Below are positions 54,352 through 64,000 of a stretch of DNA of 64,000 nt, piece by piece. The position numbers were made by a program, and so were the translations under genes. Below the pieces are notes generated by a model that was not told where the DNA came from, did no database searches, and saw nothing but the letters and a program-made list of their open reading frames with translations. The DNA is from Plantago major. Lineage: Eukaryota; Streptophyta; Magnoliopsida; Lamiales; Plantaginaceae. The DNA is taken from the NCBI GenBank assembly GCA_026545765.1, contig JAIFAC010000291.1, positions 1 through 64,000 of the forward strand. The letters run 5' to 3'. How positions within the stretch are numbered: the first letter of the stretch is position 1; every line of letters starts with the position of its first letter.

Positions 54352-55480
54352 CTTTCAAAGATTTTGTTTTTAGTTCTAATGATCACTCCCGTGCCAGCAT
54401 GTCCAGGACAACCAAGAGCTAAACCATCAGTATTGATTGTGAAATCATACTTGTCTGAGGGATTCCAGTTTAGCATAGCAATAATCTTACTGTTATCTTT
54501 TTCAGGAGGGAAAGCAATGTTCAAATATGTCCTAAAATTGTTCCATATGGTTCTCAAAAGATAGGCATTTAAAGGAGAGTTTTTGAACAACTTTTCATTC
54601 TCGTGCTGCCAGATAATCCAAGCCATAATTAATAAGTTAATCTGAACACAAGACTTTAAAGGTAGGTTGAAAATAGCTTCTAAGATTGATTTACAACCAT
54701 CATTCCAAACAGCAGGCATACAAAGCAATCTAATATCAAAGAAAAATTTGCAATCCCTAAACAAGTGGTCAAAAGTTTCAAAACTAACATTACACAAACT
54801 GCAAATGGGAGAATGAATTATACCATGCTTAAACAATCTATCAACAGTTGGTAACCGGTTATAGACCACAAGAAAAACTTAATTCTTGGAAATTTTTTTA
54901 AATCCCAAATACGCTTCTAGGGCCAATTTGGGAATGGTTTTCCCTGCCCTATAAGCACATTATAGGAAGACTTGATGGAAAAAGATCCATCCCTATTATA
55001 AGGCCAAATGATTTTGTCTTCCCTAGAGTTATCAAAGAATATGGGAATAATTCTAAGCACAAGCTCAGAAGGAAGAGTTTGATTCAGTTTAGTAAAATCC
55101 CAATCATTATCTAACATGAAATCACTAACTTTAGAGTTATGATTTTCAGTGGTAAACACATAATCAACTAATCTTAAGTTAGGAATCCACTTATCGAACC
55201 AAAACTTAATATTTCTACCATTACCAATTTTCCACCCCAGAAGATTATAAAAAGTTTCTTTTTCTTTTAAAACATTCTTCCAAAGCCAACTATGGCTTTG
55301 CTTAACCTCAGCCTCCCAGATATTGGAAAATACTTGTATTTATAAGTTCTAGCCCATAAAGTATTAGGTTTATCAATAATATTTCAAATAATTTTCATTA
55401 GATAAGCTTGGTTTAGAATTTTTGAGTTTCTTATACCAAGCCCACCAAAAAGTTTTTGATTGCAGGTGCTATTTCAAAAG
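54352..55480 (-). pseudogene. LINE 2 ORF2: thumb, zf-RVT and N half of RNase H
   Basis: KIIWPYNRDGSFSIKSSYNV (about 54,960-55,020) precedes the zinc-finger-like RVPTVDRLFKHGI-type part: C-x2-C (CSLC at about 54,795) and H-L-F-x-D-C (54,755-54,775). The RNase H begins FTINTDGLALGCPGHAGTGV (about 54,395-54,450) and is cut by the copia element after KNKIFES. One open stretch is 179 codons (54,330-54,869). Confidence 0.75.
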
Positions 55481-55528
55481 ATTCTTGGCTTCTTATTATT
55501 TTATTTGACATGATTCCACAAGAACTTC

Positions 55529-56842
55529 CTATAGGCTATCGATTCTATCAATACGATCAACAGGCAGCTTAGAGAAACTCATAGCATAAGTAGGCACAGA
55601 GTTAGAGACATACTGAATAATAATTGATTTTTCAGCATAAGAAAGAAATTTATTAAACCATTTACTGATTTTACTGCTAATATTATCCACAATGTGATAA
55701 AAGAGACCAACTTTCCTTTTCCCTAGAAGAAAAGGCATACCAAGGTATTTATCTTTCCTTTTATTATGAATAACCCCCAGACTAGATGTAAACTTCTGTT
55801 TGAGATTAATAGGAGTATTAGAGGAAAAATAATCCTAGATTCTCACCAACAAACATTTTGTCCTGCTAACTTAGAATACTCGCTAAAATATTTTTTAAGG
55901 TTAGCTACAAATTTTCTATTTGCTTTAAAAAAATCATGCAATCATCAGCAAAGCATAAGATAGGAATAAGGGGGCTATCTTTACAAGGTTTGAGCAAATC
56001 AAAATTGCCCTCATTAGCTTCTTTAGCTAAAAGATGAATAAACATGTCTTGACATATTATAAAAAGAAAAGGAGATTGAGGATCTCCTCGCCTAAGACCT
56101 CTAGAAGGTTTCCAAGAATTTGACATTTCATTATTCACTTTCACTCTACAAGAAACAGTTGAAACATAAGTATAAATAAGCTTGATTAACCAAGGATGGG
56201 AATTAAATTTTCCAAAGCCATAGTGAGGAAATCCCATTCAATTTTATCATAAGCTTTAGCAATATCAACTTTAAGAGCTAAGAAATGCTGTCAAGATTTC
56301 ATTTTCTTGTTCATAGTATGAAGCATTTCGTGAGCCAACATGATGCTATCCCTGATTTGTCTACTTGAACAAAACCATTCTGATAAGGGAAAATGATTTG
56401 TTCATAAAATGTCTCAATCTATTCACCATTATTTTTGTAAAAATCTTATAACAAACATTACACAGGCTAATTGGCCTAAACTGAGATACTTTTTGAGGGT
56501 TATCACTCTTCGGAATTAAAATGATTTGAGTTTCATTGATATTGCAGGCATGATACTAGTTTCGAAAAAATTGGTTATCATATCTACAATTTGATTTTTC
56601 ATGATATCGCAATACTATTGAAAGAAATAGCCATTAAAACCATCGGGGTCTGGGGCTTTATCAGGTCCAATTGAACAAACAACATCCCAGATTTCATTTT
56701 TGGAGATATGTTTCATAATCTCAGTGTTATCCTCAATAGACAATTGAAGAGTTCGAATGTTTTTAAAATGACTGAGATGCGGGTAATTAGTCTGACTTTG
56801 CTTGGAAAAGAAACTAGCAAATTCAGAACACATCTCTTTCAA
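55529..56842 (-). pseudogene. LINE 2 ORF2 reverse transcriptase
   Basis: Motifs in order on the - strand: GPDKAPDPDGFNGYFF (56,615-56,665), MGFPHYGFGKFNSHPWLIKL (56,175-56,237), RGLRRGDPQSPFLFIIC (56,050-56,105), CFADDCMIFLKQ (55,920-55,955) and MPFLLGKRKVGLFYHIVDNI (55,680-55,738). Gaps between open pieces show frameshifts. Non-LTR RT; would copy LINE RNA at the nicked target. Confidence 0.8.
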
Positions 56843-56851
56843 GTTAGTTAT

Positions 56852-58013
56852 TCAATCACCATTACCAATTTTAATGCCATGAATAAAATTCCTTCTCTTT
56901 TGATGAGAAGCCATAGCATGATTTTTTTTTGAATTTGAATCTCCAAACTTAATCCAATTCCTTTTAGCTCTTTGAGCCCAAAACATAGTTTTTTGCATCA
57001 GAATATTATTCATTTTTCTCTTATTATACACTTCCATAGACGGATTTGCATATCTATTATGTTAAGATCTTTAATTAACATCCTAAGGTCACTATTAAGA
57101 TCATCAAACTTCTGTAAAGGCCAATCCTTGATTTCAAGACTAAGTTTATGAAAGACAGAAGGAATATTCTCTTTGTTAAAGTCTTGATTCTTTTCCCATA
57201 AATTTGCAAACTTTTCCCTGAACACAGGAGTTTGAGTCCAAAATTTTTCAAATTGAAAACTAGGTTTAGAAAATCTAATTTCTTCTTGAGTGTCAATAAG
57301 AACTAGTCTATGATCAAAAGTGGAAGTATATAAATTTCTAATAACAGTATTAGGAAAGAGTCTAATACAATCATGGTTGCCACAAACCCTATCCAAATGT
57401 TTAGTGATAAAATTATAAAAGTAGGAGGTATTCGACCAAGTAAACTTTGGTCCACAATAACCCAAATCCATCACACTACAATCAGCTACACAAGAAGCAA
57501 AAGTTTGCAATCTACTAAATTTAGGTTTTTTACCCACAAATTTTTCAGACGGATGTAAAATAGAGTTAAAATCCACCGCCATGACCCAAGGACCAAAAAC
57601 GTTTTTACTAAAATTGCGCAGATTAGACCATACATGTTGTTGCTGACTTAGGTTGGGGTGATTGTACATTGTACACTGCACTCAGAGTAATCGGAAGTGG
57701 CTGCCTTGTTGTAATTAGCCGCATGCATATGCACAATTCGATCATTTTCTTCCAATAACATAACATCCACTCGCATAGCATCCCAGAGAATCCACATCCC
57801 TCCCACTTGTGGTGTGTGAAGAGCTGGGGAGAAGATGATACGATTCTGATAACCCAAAGTTGGAACGATCCTACTTGCCCTTTCATAGCACATCCCTGTG
57901 TCCAAAATAATCGCCATTAAAGACATATGCTGATTAGTATAGGCCCTTAACGCTGCATGCACCCTCGTATTACCAGCCCCCTTGATATTCCATATAATTA
58001 TCTTTGTCTTCAT
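56852..58013 (-). pseudogene. LINE 2 ORF2 endonuclease region
   Basis: ORF2 start chosen at 58,013: MKTKIIIWNIKGAGNTR, the usual first strand (N-x-K/R-G) of APE-type endonucleases. Later motifs: WVMAVDFNSILHPSEKF (57,545-57,595; the family's G-D-F-N is here V-D-F-N), LDRVCGN (about 57,380-57,400) and FDHRLVLIDT (about 57,290-57,320). 223 codons are open at 57,010-57,681. One frameshift near 57,650. Confidence 0.78.
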
Positions 58014-58189
58014 CGGGTCTATGCTTTGTTCCCAAATCTGTTGAACTTCGGTCGGCAGATTCTCCCCGTGTTTGTTTCCTTATGGGACTAGCCTCACAAT
58101 TGGGAGGGCACTGCTTGCCCATGGTTGGATTGAAATCAAGTGTCGGAGCTCCATTCCAGTTGCATGGTGCACCGTCGAACTGTAAAACC

Positions 58190-58753
58190 TCAGCGAGATT
58201 GCGTCCAAACTGCTCGGGATTTGAAATGGTGTTGGAAGCCTGTAGTAAGTTTGCATCGGAACACGTTCCTTTCCAGGTGAATTAAATTGTAATTCTCCAC
58301 CCTCTCCCTTTCTATCGCCATTCTGATTGCTTCCGTTTGCTGAGCATTCAAACCCTGGTTCATCGATGATCCTTCTCCCCGATTTACCACTTGTCTCCAC
58401 TGCATGTTCCTGTTCTGATAAGCTCCTCCCCCCCCCCCCCCCCCCACCCTCATAAACCTCCTGCGAAAACCCCCATTTTGTCTCGCTTGATTCCTTGTTG
58501 CATGCCCGTTCTGAGTGTTGATCTGGTTTAAGCCTTTTGATGCTCCGATGGTGATTCCTTCCTGTAGCTGAGTTCTTCTTTGACCTATTGCTTCGTTCCT
58601 TGCTATTTGAAATAAGATTTCTCGGCTTGGTCTTACTGGAGGTAATGGAATGAGCCTCAAGCTTTCCCTCACCCCTCTCCTAAAATTCTCCACTAGATCC
58701 CTTATTACCTCTGTTTCGAAAGTTCTATGGGGGTTGATTGGCACTTGCATCAT
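58190..58753 (-). pseudogene. LINE 2 ORF1 C-terminal part
   Basis: 187 open codons upstream of ORF2. Gln/Asn/Arg-rich, with NGGFRRRFMRVGGGGGGG encoded by a C18 run on the + strand, followed by QNRNMQWRQVVNRGEGSSMN. Basic, low-complexity RNA-binding-like composition. No zinc knuckle in the part present. The upstream portion is cut off by element E at 58,769. Confidence 0.55.
58428..58445. repeat. C18 homopolymer
   Basis: 18 consecutive C on the + strand, coding Gly repeats on the - strand. Length is likely unreliable in sequencing. Confidence 0.95.
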
Positions 58754-58768
58754 CCTATTTGTATAAAC

Positions 58769-59882
58769 TGATGAGACAATAATTTATAGTCTCATTTCGT
58801 CCTTTTTAGCGGTCTTTGTTAGTCTTTGTTCTTAGTTTTATAGTTGTTTTTGTACAATTTTATGCTTTGGTGTTTTGGTTTTGTTTTGTAGGAATTCAGT
58901 TTTTTTAGCTAAATTGGAGAAAACAAAGTCGCCTGAGCTCGCCGCGGCAAGATTTTACGAATGCCTCTCCTGTTTAGGCAATTGGAGCTCATGGGCGTAG
59001 ATTAAGCGATATATATTATGCAAAAGACGATTTATTTCGCCAAGTAGACGCGCGTAATCAGATTTTGTTTTCCTTATTAGTTTAGAATTTGATTCTTTCT
59101 GGGAGACTCTTTTTTAACCTAGTTCTTAGAAAAGCTCCAACATTCATACTTTGACATTGAGACATTATTGGAGCTTTGTTTTCATCATTGTTGAAGGATT
59201 GATATCGAATTCCTGGTAATATTTGATAATTCTCTATTGTTTATCACTTCGATTCGTGTTTGTTATTGTTTATCGAATTGTATGAGCTTGCATGCGATTA
59301 TCAACATGTCTATTTTTATCATATGCAATACTTTGAAGTCTTTGATCTTTGCTTCTATTATGATTAGCTAAACCACTCCGAACACGGTAGTTATGTGACG
59401 GTTTATGACTCGCTTCTAGGTTAGGATTCGCTCATAAATGTTCGCCTAGTTCAAAATCTTCGTAAAAACCTTCAATCTAATAAGCTAGTTCAAGATTTTC
59501 TGAATCGCTTTCGGTTAAGGATCGTGGATTGACAACCCACGATTTCTCTAGTTCTAAACATTCAAATAACGATTGGTTGAATTTGATTGATTGATTTCTG
59601 TACACCGACCGTGTGACAAATATGAATGATTGCCCTAGAACGAATTAGCATTATACTACTGTGTTCATCTTCTCTCATTGTTAAAAACTGTTATCTGCTT
59701 TATCTTATTCTAGTTTTTAGAAACAACCAACTTACAAATCAATCTGTTTTCACAAGTAACTGTTTGCTTTAAACCGTTGTGATAGCATAATTGGTTCCTT
59801 AGGGAACGATCTTGTGGTTAGCATTTTCTATCTACAACAACTGCTTACTACTTATTTTCTAAGTAATAATTTGAGCACATCA
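58769..59882 (+). repeat. 5' LTR of element E
   Basis: 1,114 bp, TGATGAGACAATAATTTATAG...TTTGAGCACATCA. GC-rich palindromic sequence near 58,937-58,955 and an 'atatatatt' TATA-like stretch at about 59,008-59,016. Matches the 3' LTR from 63,146 with scattered differences and indels. Confidence 0.9.
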
Positions 59883-59886
59883 AATT

Positions 59887-59904
59887 TGGCGTCGCTGCCG
59901 GGGA
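59887..59904 (+). other. primer binding site of element E
   Basis: TGGCGTCGCTGCCGGGGA, near-identical to the tRNA-Asp complement used by Athila elements. Confidence 0.8.
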
Positions 59905-60049
59905 ATCAATTCCTACTGTAGCGTTTGATTGTAAATTTTTATTTGTTTCTTTTTTCAACCTGCGGTTTAGTGCACTAACAGAAACTAAGATCTCTTTCGA
60001 GTTTTGGAGTTGTGTAGATTTAACAACATGTTTTCAGAAGGTATTTCCG

Positions 60050-61090
60050 ATGTCTCAACTAACATATGGGGCTTACATGCAACCTGGTGAGATTAAGGCT
60101 GGAAAGCCAGCAATTGTACTGTCTAGTGATGCCAGGAACATGGAGATCAAGCCTTATCATTTCCATGACTTACCTAAGTACTATGGAATGGCCAATGAGG
60201 ATGTCATTCGGTTTCTGAAGGAGTTTGGGGGGTTGATTGCTAGAATTCCGCTAACTTTACGTGGAATTACTGTGACCGATGATGAAATCAGGGAAAAGGT
60301 CTTTCCCATTTGCATGCAGGACAAGGCTAAGAGCTGGCTTTTGAACTAGCTGGAAGGATCTTTTCGTACTTCGGATGCTCTGTATAAAGCTTTCATGAAC
60401 ATGTTTTATCCTACTGAAAAGACTAGGCAACTCTGTCTCCAGATTGAGAAGTTTATGCAGATGAGTGATGAGAGCTTCTATGAAGCAAGGGAACGATTTT
60501 TGAATCTTCTCTCTCAGTTCCTCCACCACAGGATGTCTAAAATGGATTTGTGCATCAGATTTTATGGAGGCCTGGATTGGGAGTGTCAAAACATGGTCGA
60601 GATGACTTGCAATAATTCTTTCCTGGAAGCGCCACGATGAATTAAATGGTGTTTTGAGAGATCGCGAAGTGTCCCAAATTAAGGTGCGAAATAAGGCTAG
60701 GAGAGTGGTAGCCAGAAAGAGAAGAGACTCTGTACATGTATTACTGAGCTAGAAAAAGAAATCAGGAGCCATACAGAGAGGTCTGAGAGGTTCTGGCTTG
60801 AGGTGCAGAAAATTCAGGAAAGGAATGACTAGAGGTTCGACAATATCGAGCAATCGCAAAAAAGGTTGGAACAGACATTGGGTGACCTGGTAGGGAAATT
60901 ACAGCTCATAGAGAAAGCAAAATTCCCAGCAACCCCAGAAAACATTAGAGTCCTAGCGGTTGAGATAAATTTTGAAGAACCAGGGAAGGTTAAATCTGTT
61001 GTTGCCACTTGTACCAACGAGGTTGAGAACTCTGCATCTGATTTGGGAACTCTAGCAATGGTTCAAGTGACTCAGATCGACAGCCAGTGA
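60050..61090 (+). pseudogene. gag of element E
   Basis: Start at 60,050 (MSQLTYGAYMQPGEIKAGKP), though an overlapping ATG exists at 60,029. Capsid part: IKPYHFHDLPKYYGMANEDV, FPICMQDKAKSWL, then an in-frame TAG at 60,347, then LEGSFRTSDALYKAFMNMFY, YEARERFLNLLSQF and LCIRFYGGLDWE. A frameshift follows PR at 60,638. The C part (60,866-61,090) is helical (RLEQTLGDLVGKLQLIEKAK). I see no CCHC zinc knuckle. One stop and a few shifts, so much closer to intact than B, C or D. Gag builds the particle. Confidence 0.8.
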
Positions 61091-61142
61091 CCGAGAATGT
61101 TGTCATTTAAACGCGTAAGTCGAAGTCAAGGGACCGAGTTTC

Positions 61143-61778
61143 GTGATTCTAGAAGAGGAGGCGAATGCGGAACAAATAACTGCAGAAACCGGCCCTCCCA
61201 CCGCAGTAATTCCTAAGGCGGAAAAGTGTATAAGCGACTTCGATAGTTTTGATTTATTGGTAGGCATTGGGTGTTCAGCTCAGGTTACCGGGATAGTCGA
61301 TACTGGTGCTAGTTGCACTTTGATGACTTTTGGCACCTATGAAGACTTAGGCTTAAAAGGATTGGCGCCGCGCAGATGCTTTATAACTCTTGCTGGGGGA
61401 ACCCGAAGTAGATGCATGGGGATTGTAGAAGATGTCCCGGTGAAGCTGGATGGTGTAACGGTAATGACGGATTTTGTGGTAGTGGAATCCCCGAGGGTGA
61501 AAGGGAAAGAAATGGAAAAAGATATGCTACTTCTAGGGCGACGCTTCATCCGCTCGACTCTCATGGTAGTGAATCAGATGCCAACCTGCACTATCGAAGT
61601 GCAAGGCAAGCTACGTGAGTTGAAAGCCTATTCTGCTCCATTATATTCTGTCTTGCAGGTTGACAGTAGCAAATTCATAGGAGCACACACTGGACCCCTA
61701 TATATACACACTTATCTGCAGGGAAGAAAAGGGGTTGCAACAACCGGAAGAACCAAGAACTTCCAGAGTACCCATTAG
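61143..61778 (+). CDS. retroviral-type aspartic protease of element E
   Basis: 211 open codons from an ATG at 61,143; likely part of a Gag-protease fusion. The catalytic loop GIVDTGASCTLMTF (61,289-61,330) has an intact D-T-G-A. The flap/second conserved segment is DMLLLGRRFIRSTLMVV (about 61,520-61,570), where Athila proteases have 'LGRPFL.T'. The C tail ends YIHTYLQGRKGV. This is the only protease in the window with a complete active-site loop. A retropepsin works as a homodimer in the particle. Whether it is expressed is unknown. Confidence 0.75.
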   Translation: MILEEEANAEQITAETGPPTAVIPKAEKCISDFDSFDLLVGIGCSAQVTGIVDTGASCTLMTFGTYEDLGLKGLAPRRCFITLAGGTRSRCMGIVEDVPVKLDGVTVMTDFVVVESPRVKGKEMEKDMLLLGRRFIRSTLMVVNQMPTCTIEVQGKLRELKAYSAPLYSVLQVDSSKFIGAHTGPLYIHTYLQGRKGVATTGRTKNFQSTH

Positions 61779-63145
61779 CCAACACGGAAGAGTCTTGTAC
61801 ATGACTGTAAAGGTACACTGCAGGCAAGTCACTGTTGATCCCATTCTCTTTTCTTTTTCAGTCTACGCTTGAGGACATGCTTGAGTTTAGGTTTGGGGAG
61901 GGGGAATGTGCTCTCTAGTGTCTTGTCTGCATTTTCTCTATTAACTGAGTCTCTAGAGTCTTTCGTCCTTTACTTTCTGTATGTTTTGGTCATTTTTCAT
62001 TTTCTTATTTTTCCCTTCTAGAGTCTTTCGTGAGTCGTTCTTCCAAGTTATGAAAGCTCCTATTGTGATTGTTAAATTTGCTAGCTGCTTATGTTTTGCA
62101 TGATATTTAACTAAGGTGGCGTAGTAGATTTAAAATCTCGTAAGTCTGTTTCTCTTGTAAATAGAAGTTTGTTTATCTCTTTAGTCCAAAAATCCGGTGA
62201 GAAACTTTAAGCCGATGAAAAAATATTGTACCGGCGCCTGTGTGATCCTTTCGGGAAGTGCAAACTCCCTTGTTTGCGCCTTTTCATGCTCATGTGTACT
62301 CTGTTAAGTTAAGTATGACGAACGGCATGCTCTTCATGATTCATTTTATCAAAGCCAGTGCATGGCGAAGAACCGGTTTGGGGAGAAGAATTTTGCTATG
62401 CTGTTATGTTTATCTATTCTTATAATCTGTATTTCCTCCCTAGATTAGTTGATTCGTCTCGGAGTGTATCTGTGGTGCTTGTCATCACCGTTGTCATGTT
62501 GGGCGTGTTTCAGATACTACCTATATACCGGCATGGTCTTAAAAAGCCATATGACCGTGAGGGTTGATGACACGTATACCAAACTGACACGCACAAAAGT
62601 GCGGACTTCGGTAAAACAGACACTACCAAAAAATTGAGACTAAAAGAGTTCATAGTGGCCAAATCGATTAGCATATAATTTATAGTATGCAAAAATGTGG
62701 TGATATGGATGTTTGGTTGTATGCTATGACAAGCTGCTGTGCGCAAGAAAAAGTCCCTTCTGACTTAACTGAGTGAGTACATTGCATGAGGTATTTGAGG
62801 CACCTTTGTGGTGAAAGTCACCTTCCCTTCTCTTGCTAGTTCTTGAGTGATTACCCAATGGACACTTCCAGAGTGTGTGAGAGAGTTGCGTAGGATTCCT
62901 TGTGAGGGATTGAAGAGTTAGACTTAAATGCTATTTACCTGAGAAACTGTCTTGCTTGATTTTTTGTGCACTATTCTGTCAACGTTAGTTGAGTGCAAAC
63001 CCTTTGCATCTTGCGAACTTAATGCTTACATTGGTAGAATTCCACTGGAAGTCTGACTCGTTTGTGTGTTTCTTGTTTGTCGTTGTCTAGAGTCTAGTTT
63101 GTTTTTTAGTTTGTTTGTTTGCTCGAGGATTCGGTTTGGGGAGTT
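61779..63145 (+). other. 3' untranslated region of element E
   Basis: 1.37 kb with no coding signal. A purine-rich 'ggtttggggagggggaa' at about 61,892-61,908 looks like an extra PPT; the functional one is next to the LTR. Contains the conserved block, and matches C's 3' UTR in the 62,744-62,940 part. Confidence 0.6.
62456..62640 (+). ncRNA. conserved 3' noncoding block (copy in E)
   Basis: 185 nt, GTCTC 62,456-62,460 and GAGAC 62,636-62,640. Cores 'accgtgagggttgatgac' and 'cagacactaccaaaaaa' are present. Ends 506 nt before the LTR. Confidence 0.48.
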
Positions 63146-64000
63146 TGATGAGACAATAATTTAGAGTCTCATTTAGTCCTTTTTAGCGGTCTTTGTTAGT
63201 CTTTGTTCTTAGTTTTATAGTTGTTTTTGTACAATTTTATGCTTTGGTGTTTTGGTTTTGCTTTGTAGGAATTCAGGTTTTTGAGTTCAATTGGAGAAAA
63301 CAAAGTCGCCGCGGCGAGATTTTACGAATGCCTCCCCTGTTTTGGCAATTGGAGCTCGGCGTAGGAATTGGTCCATGGCGAGATTAAGCGGGCGATATAT
63401 ATTGCGATTAAAGAAGACTACGCCATGTAGATACGCAGAATCAGATTTTGTTTTCCTTATTAGTTTAGAATTTGGATTCTTTCTAGGAGACTCTTTTTTA
63501 ACCTAGTTCTTAGAAAAGCTCCAATATTCATACTTTGACATTGAGACATTATTGGAACTTGGTTTTCATCATTGTTGAATGATTGATATCAATTCTCGTA
63601 ATATTTGATAATTCTCTATTGTTTATCTCTCGATTCGTGTTTGTTGTTTATCGAATTGTATGAGCTTGCATGCGATTATCAACATGTCTATGTTTATCAT
63701 ATGCAATACTTTGAAGTCTTTGATCTTTGCTTCTACTATGAGTATCTAAACCACTCCGGACACGGTAGTTATGTGACGGTTTTGCATATTCGCTTCTAGG
63801 GTTAGGATTCGTTCATATAGGTTCGGTCTAGTTCAAAATTTTCGTAAAAATCTTCAATCCAATAAGCTAGTTCAAGATTTTATAAATCGTTTTCGGTTAA
63901 GGATCGTGGATTGACGACCCATGATCTCTCTAGTTCAAAACATTCAAATAATGATCGGTTGAATTGGATTGATTGATTTCTGTACACCGACCGTGTGACA
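63146..64000 (+). repeat. 3' LTR of element E (partial)
   Basis: Starts TGATGAGACAATAATTTAGAG after the PPT 'ggtttggggagt'. 855 bp are in the window. Holds a perfect CGCCGCGGCG palindrome at 63,307-63,316 that is altered in the 5' LTR. Confidence 0.9.

Larger units (their letters stand above)
41452..58768 (-). mobile_element. L1-type LINE (second family), split by a copia element
   Basis: - strand LINE: ORF1 remnant 58,190-58,753, ORF2 from MKTKIIIWNIKGAGN at 58,013 down to 54,352 and, beyond the copia insertion (41,960-54,351), the RNase H C half at 41,959-41,488 and an A tail (14 T on the + strand, 41,452-41,465). Its 5' end is cut by element E at 58,769. Better preserved than the first LINE and of a different family. 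Confidence 0.75.
58769..64000 (+). mobile_element. Athila-like element E, gag-protease only (3' end off window)
   Basis: + strand: 5' LTR 58,769-59,882, PBS 59,887-59,904, gag, protease, 3' UTR with the conserved block, PPT (about 63,130-63,145), 3' LTR from 63,146 to beyond the window. The internal region is only 3.26 kb, with no RT, RNase H, integrase or env-like gene. Inserted in LINE 2 ORF1; the 5' flank is 'taaac'. The best preserved gypsy-type element here. Confidence 0.88.

Noticed and set aside
59887..59904. tRNA gene-like match
   Set aside because: It is only the 18-nt complement of a tRNA 3' end next to an LTR (a primer binding site); no A and B boxes or cloverleaf nearby.
61892..61908. 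Second polypurine tract of E as the true 3' end of an older element
   Set aside because: No LTR start follows it; the tract next to 63,146 has the LTR.

Overview
This window is plant nuclear DNA, most likely dicot heterochromatin. It is built almost entirely of nested retrotransposons, and I found no host gene, rRNA, tRNA or CRISPR array. The evidence is plant-type Ty3/gypsy (Athila-like) elements with tRNA-Asp-type primer sites, a SIRE/Maximus-like Ty1/copia element with an extra 3' ORF, and two plant L1-type LINEs that carry an RNase H after the reverse transcriptase. I cannot name the species. Nearly every coding region is broken by frameshifts and stops.

Layout. 1-32,883 is a nest of related Athila-like elements (called B, C and D here) arranged as a large imperfect inverted duplication. 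The left arm (1-7,776, + strand) is a B fragment, part of a B LTR, then C (LTR, PBS, gag, protease, start of the env-like gene). The inversion junction is at 7,776/7,777. The right arm (- strand) carries C again (7,777-22,452), with a 7.15-kb element D (13,386-20,535, TSD catgt) inserted in its gag, then B (22,453-30,751), then the 3' end of another B copy on the + strand (30,752-32,883). 32,960-39,060 is a decayed + strand LINE with 5' tandem monomers. 39,061-41,451 is AT-rich DNA with a degenerate minisatellite. 41,452-58,768 is a second LINE on the - strand, split in its RNase H by a copia element (41,960-54,351). That copia carries a 5'-truncated copy of the first LINE in its integrase and a solo Athila-like LTR in its own 5' LTR. 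58,769-64,000 is element E, the best preserved: LTR, PBS, gag, protease, 3' UTR and part of the 3' LTR.

How it works together. Elements B, C and D keep gag, protease and an env-like ('putative plant transposon') gene; E keeps only gag and protease. None shows reverse transcriptase or integrase, so all would depend on enzymes supplied in trans. Each has its own GC-rich palindromic boxes in the LTR. In D and C, and more weakly in B, similar boxes recur just upstream of an internal TATA-like site, a CT-rich leader and a spliced leader intron that precede the env-like ORF. A roughly 180-nt noncoding block bounded by complementary GTCTC/GAGAC lies 450-630 nt upstream of the 3' LTR in five copies. 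These two patterns, shared boxes at two promoters and a conserved 3' RNA block, are the most interesting signals in the window.
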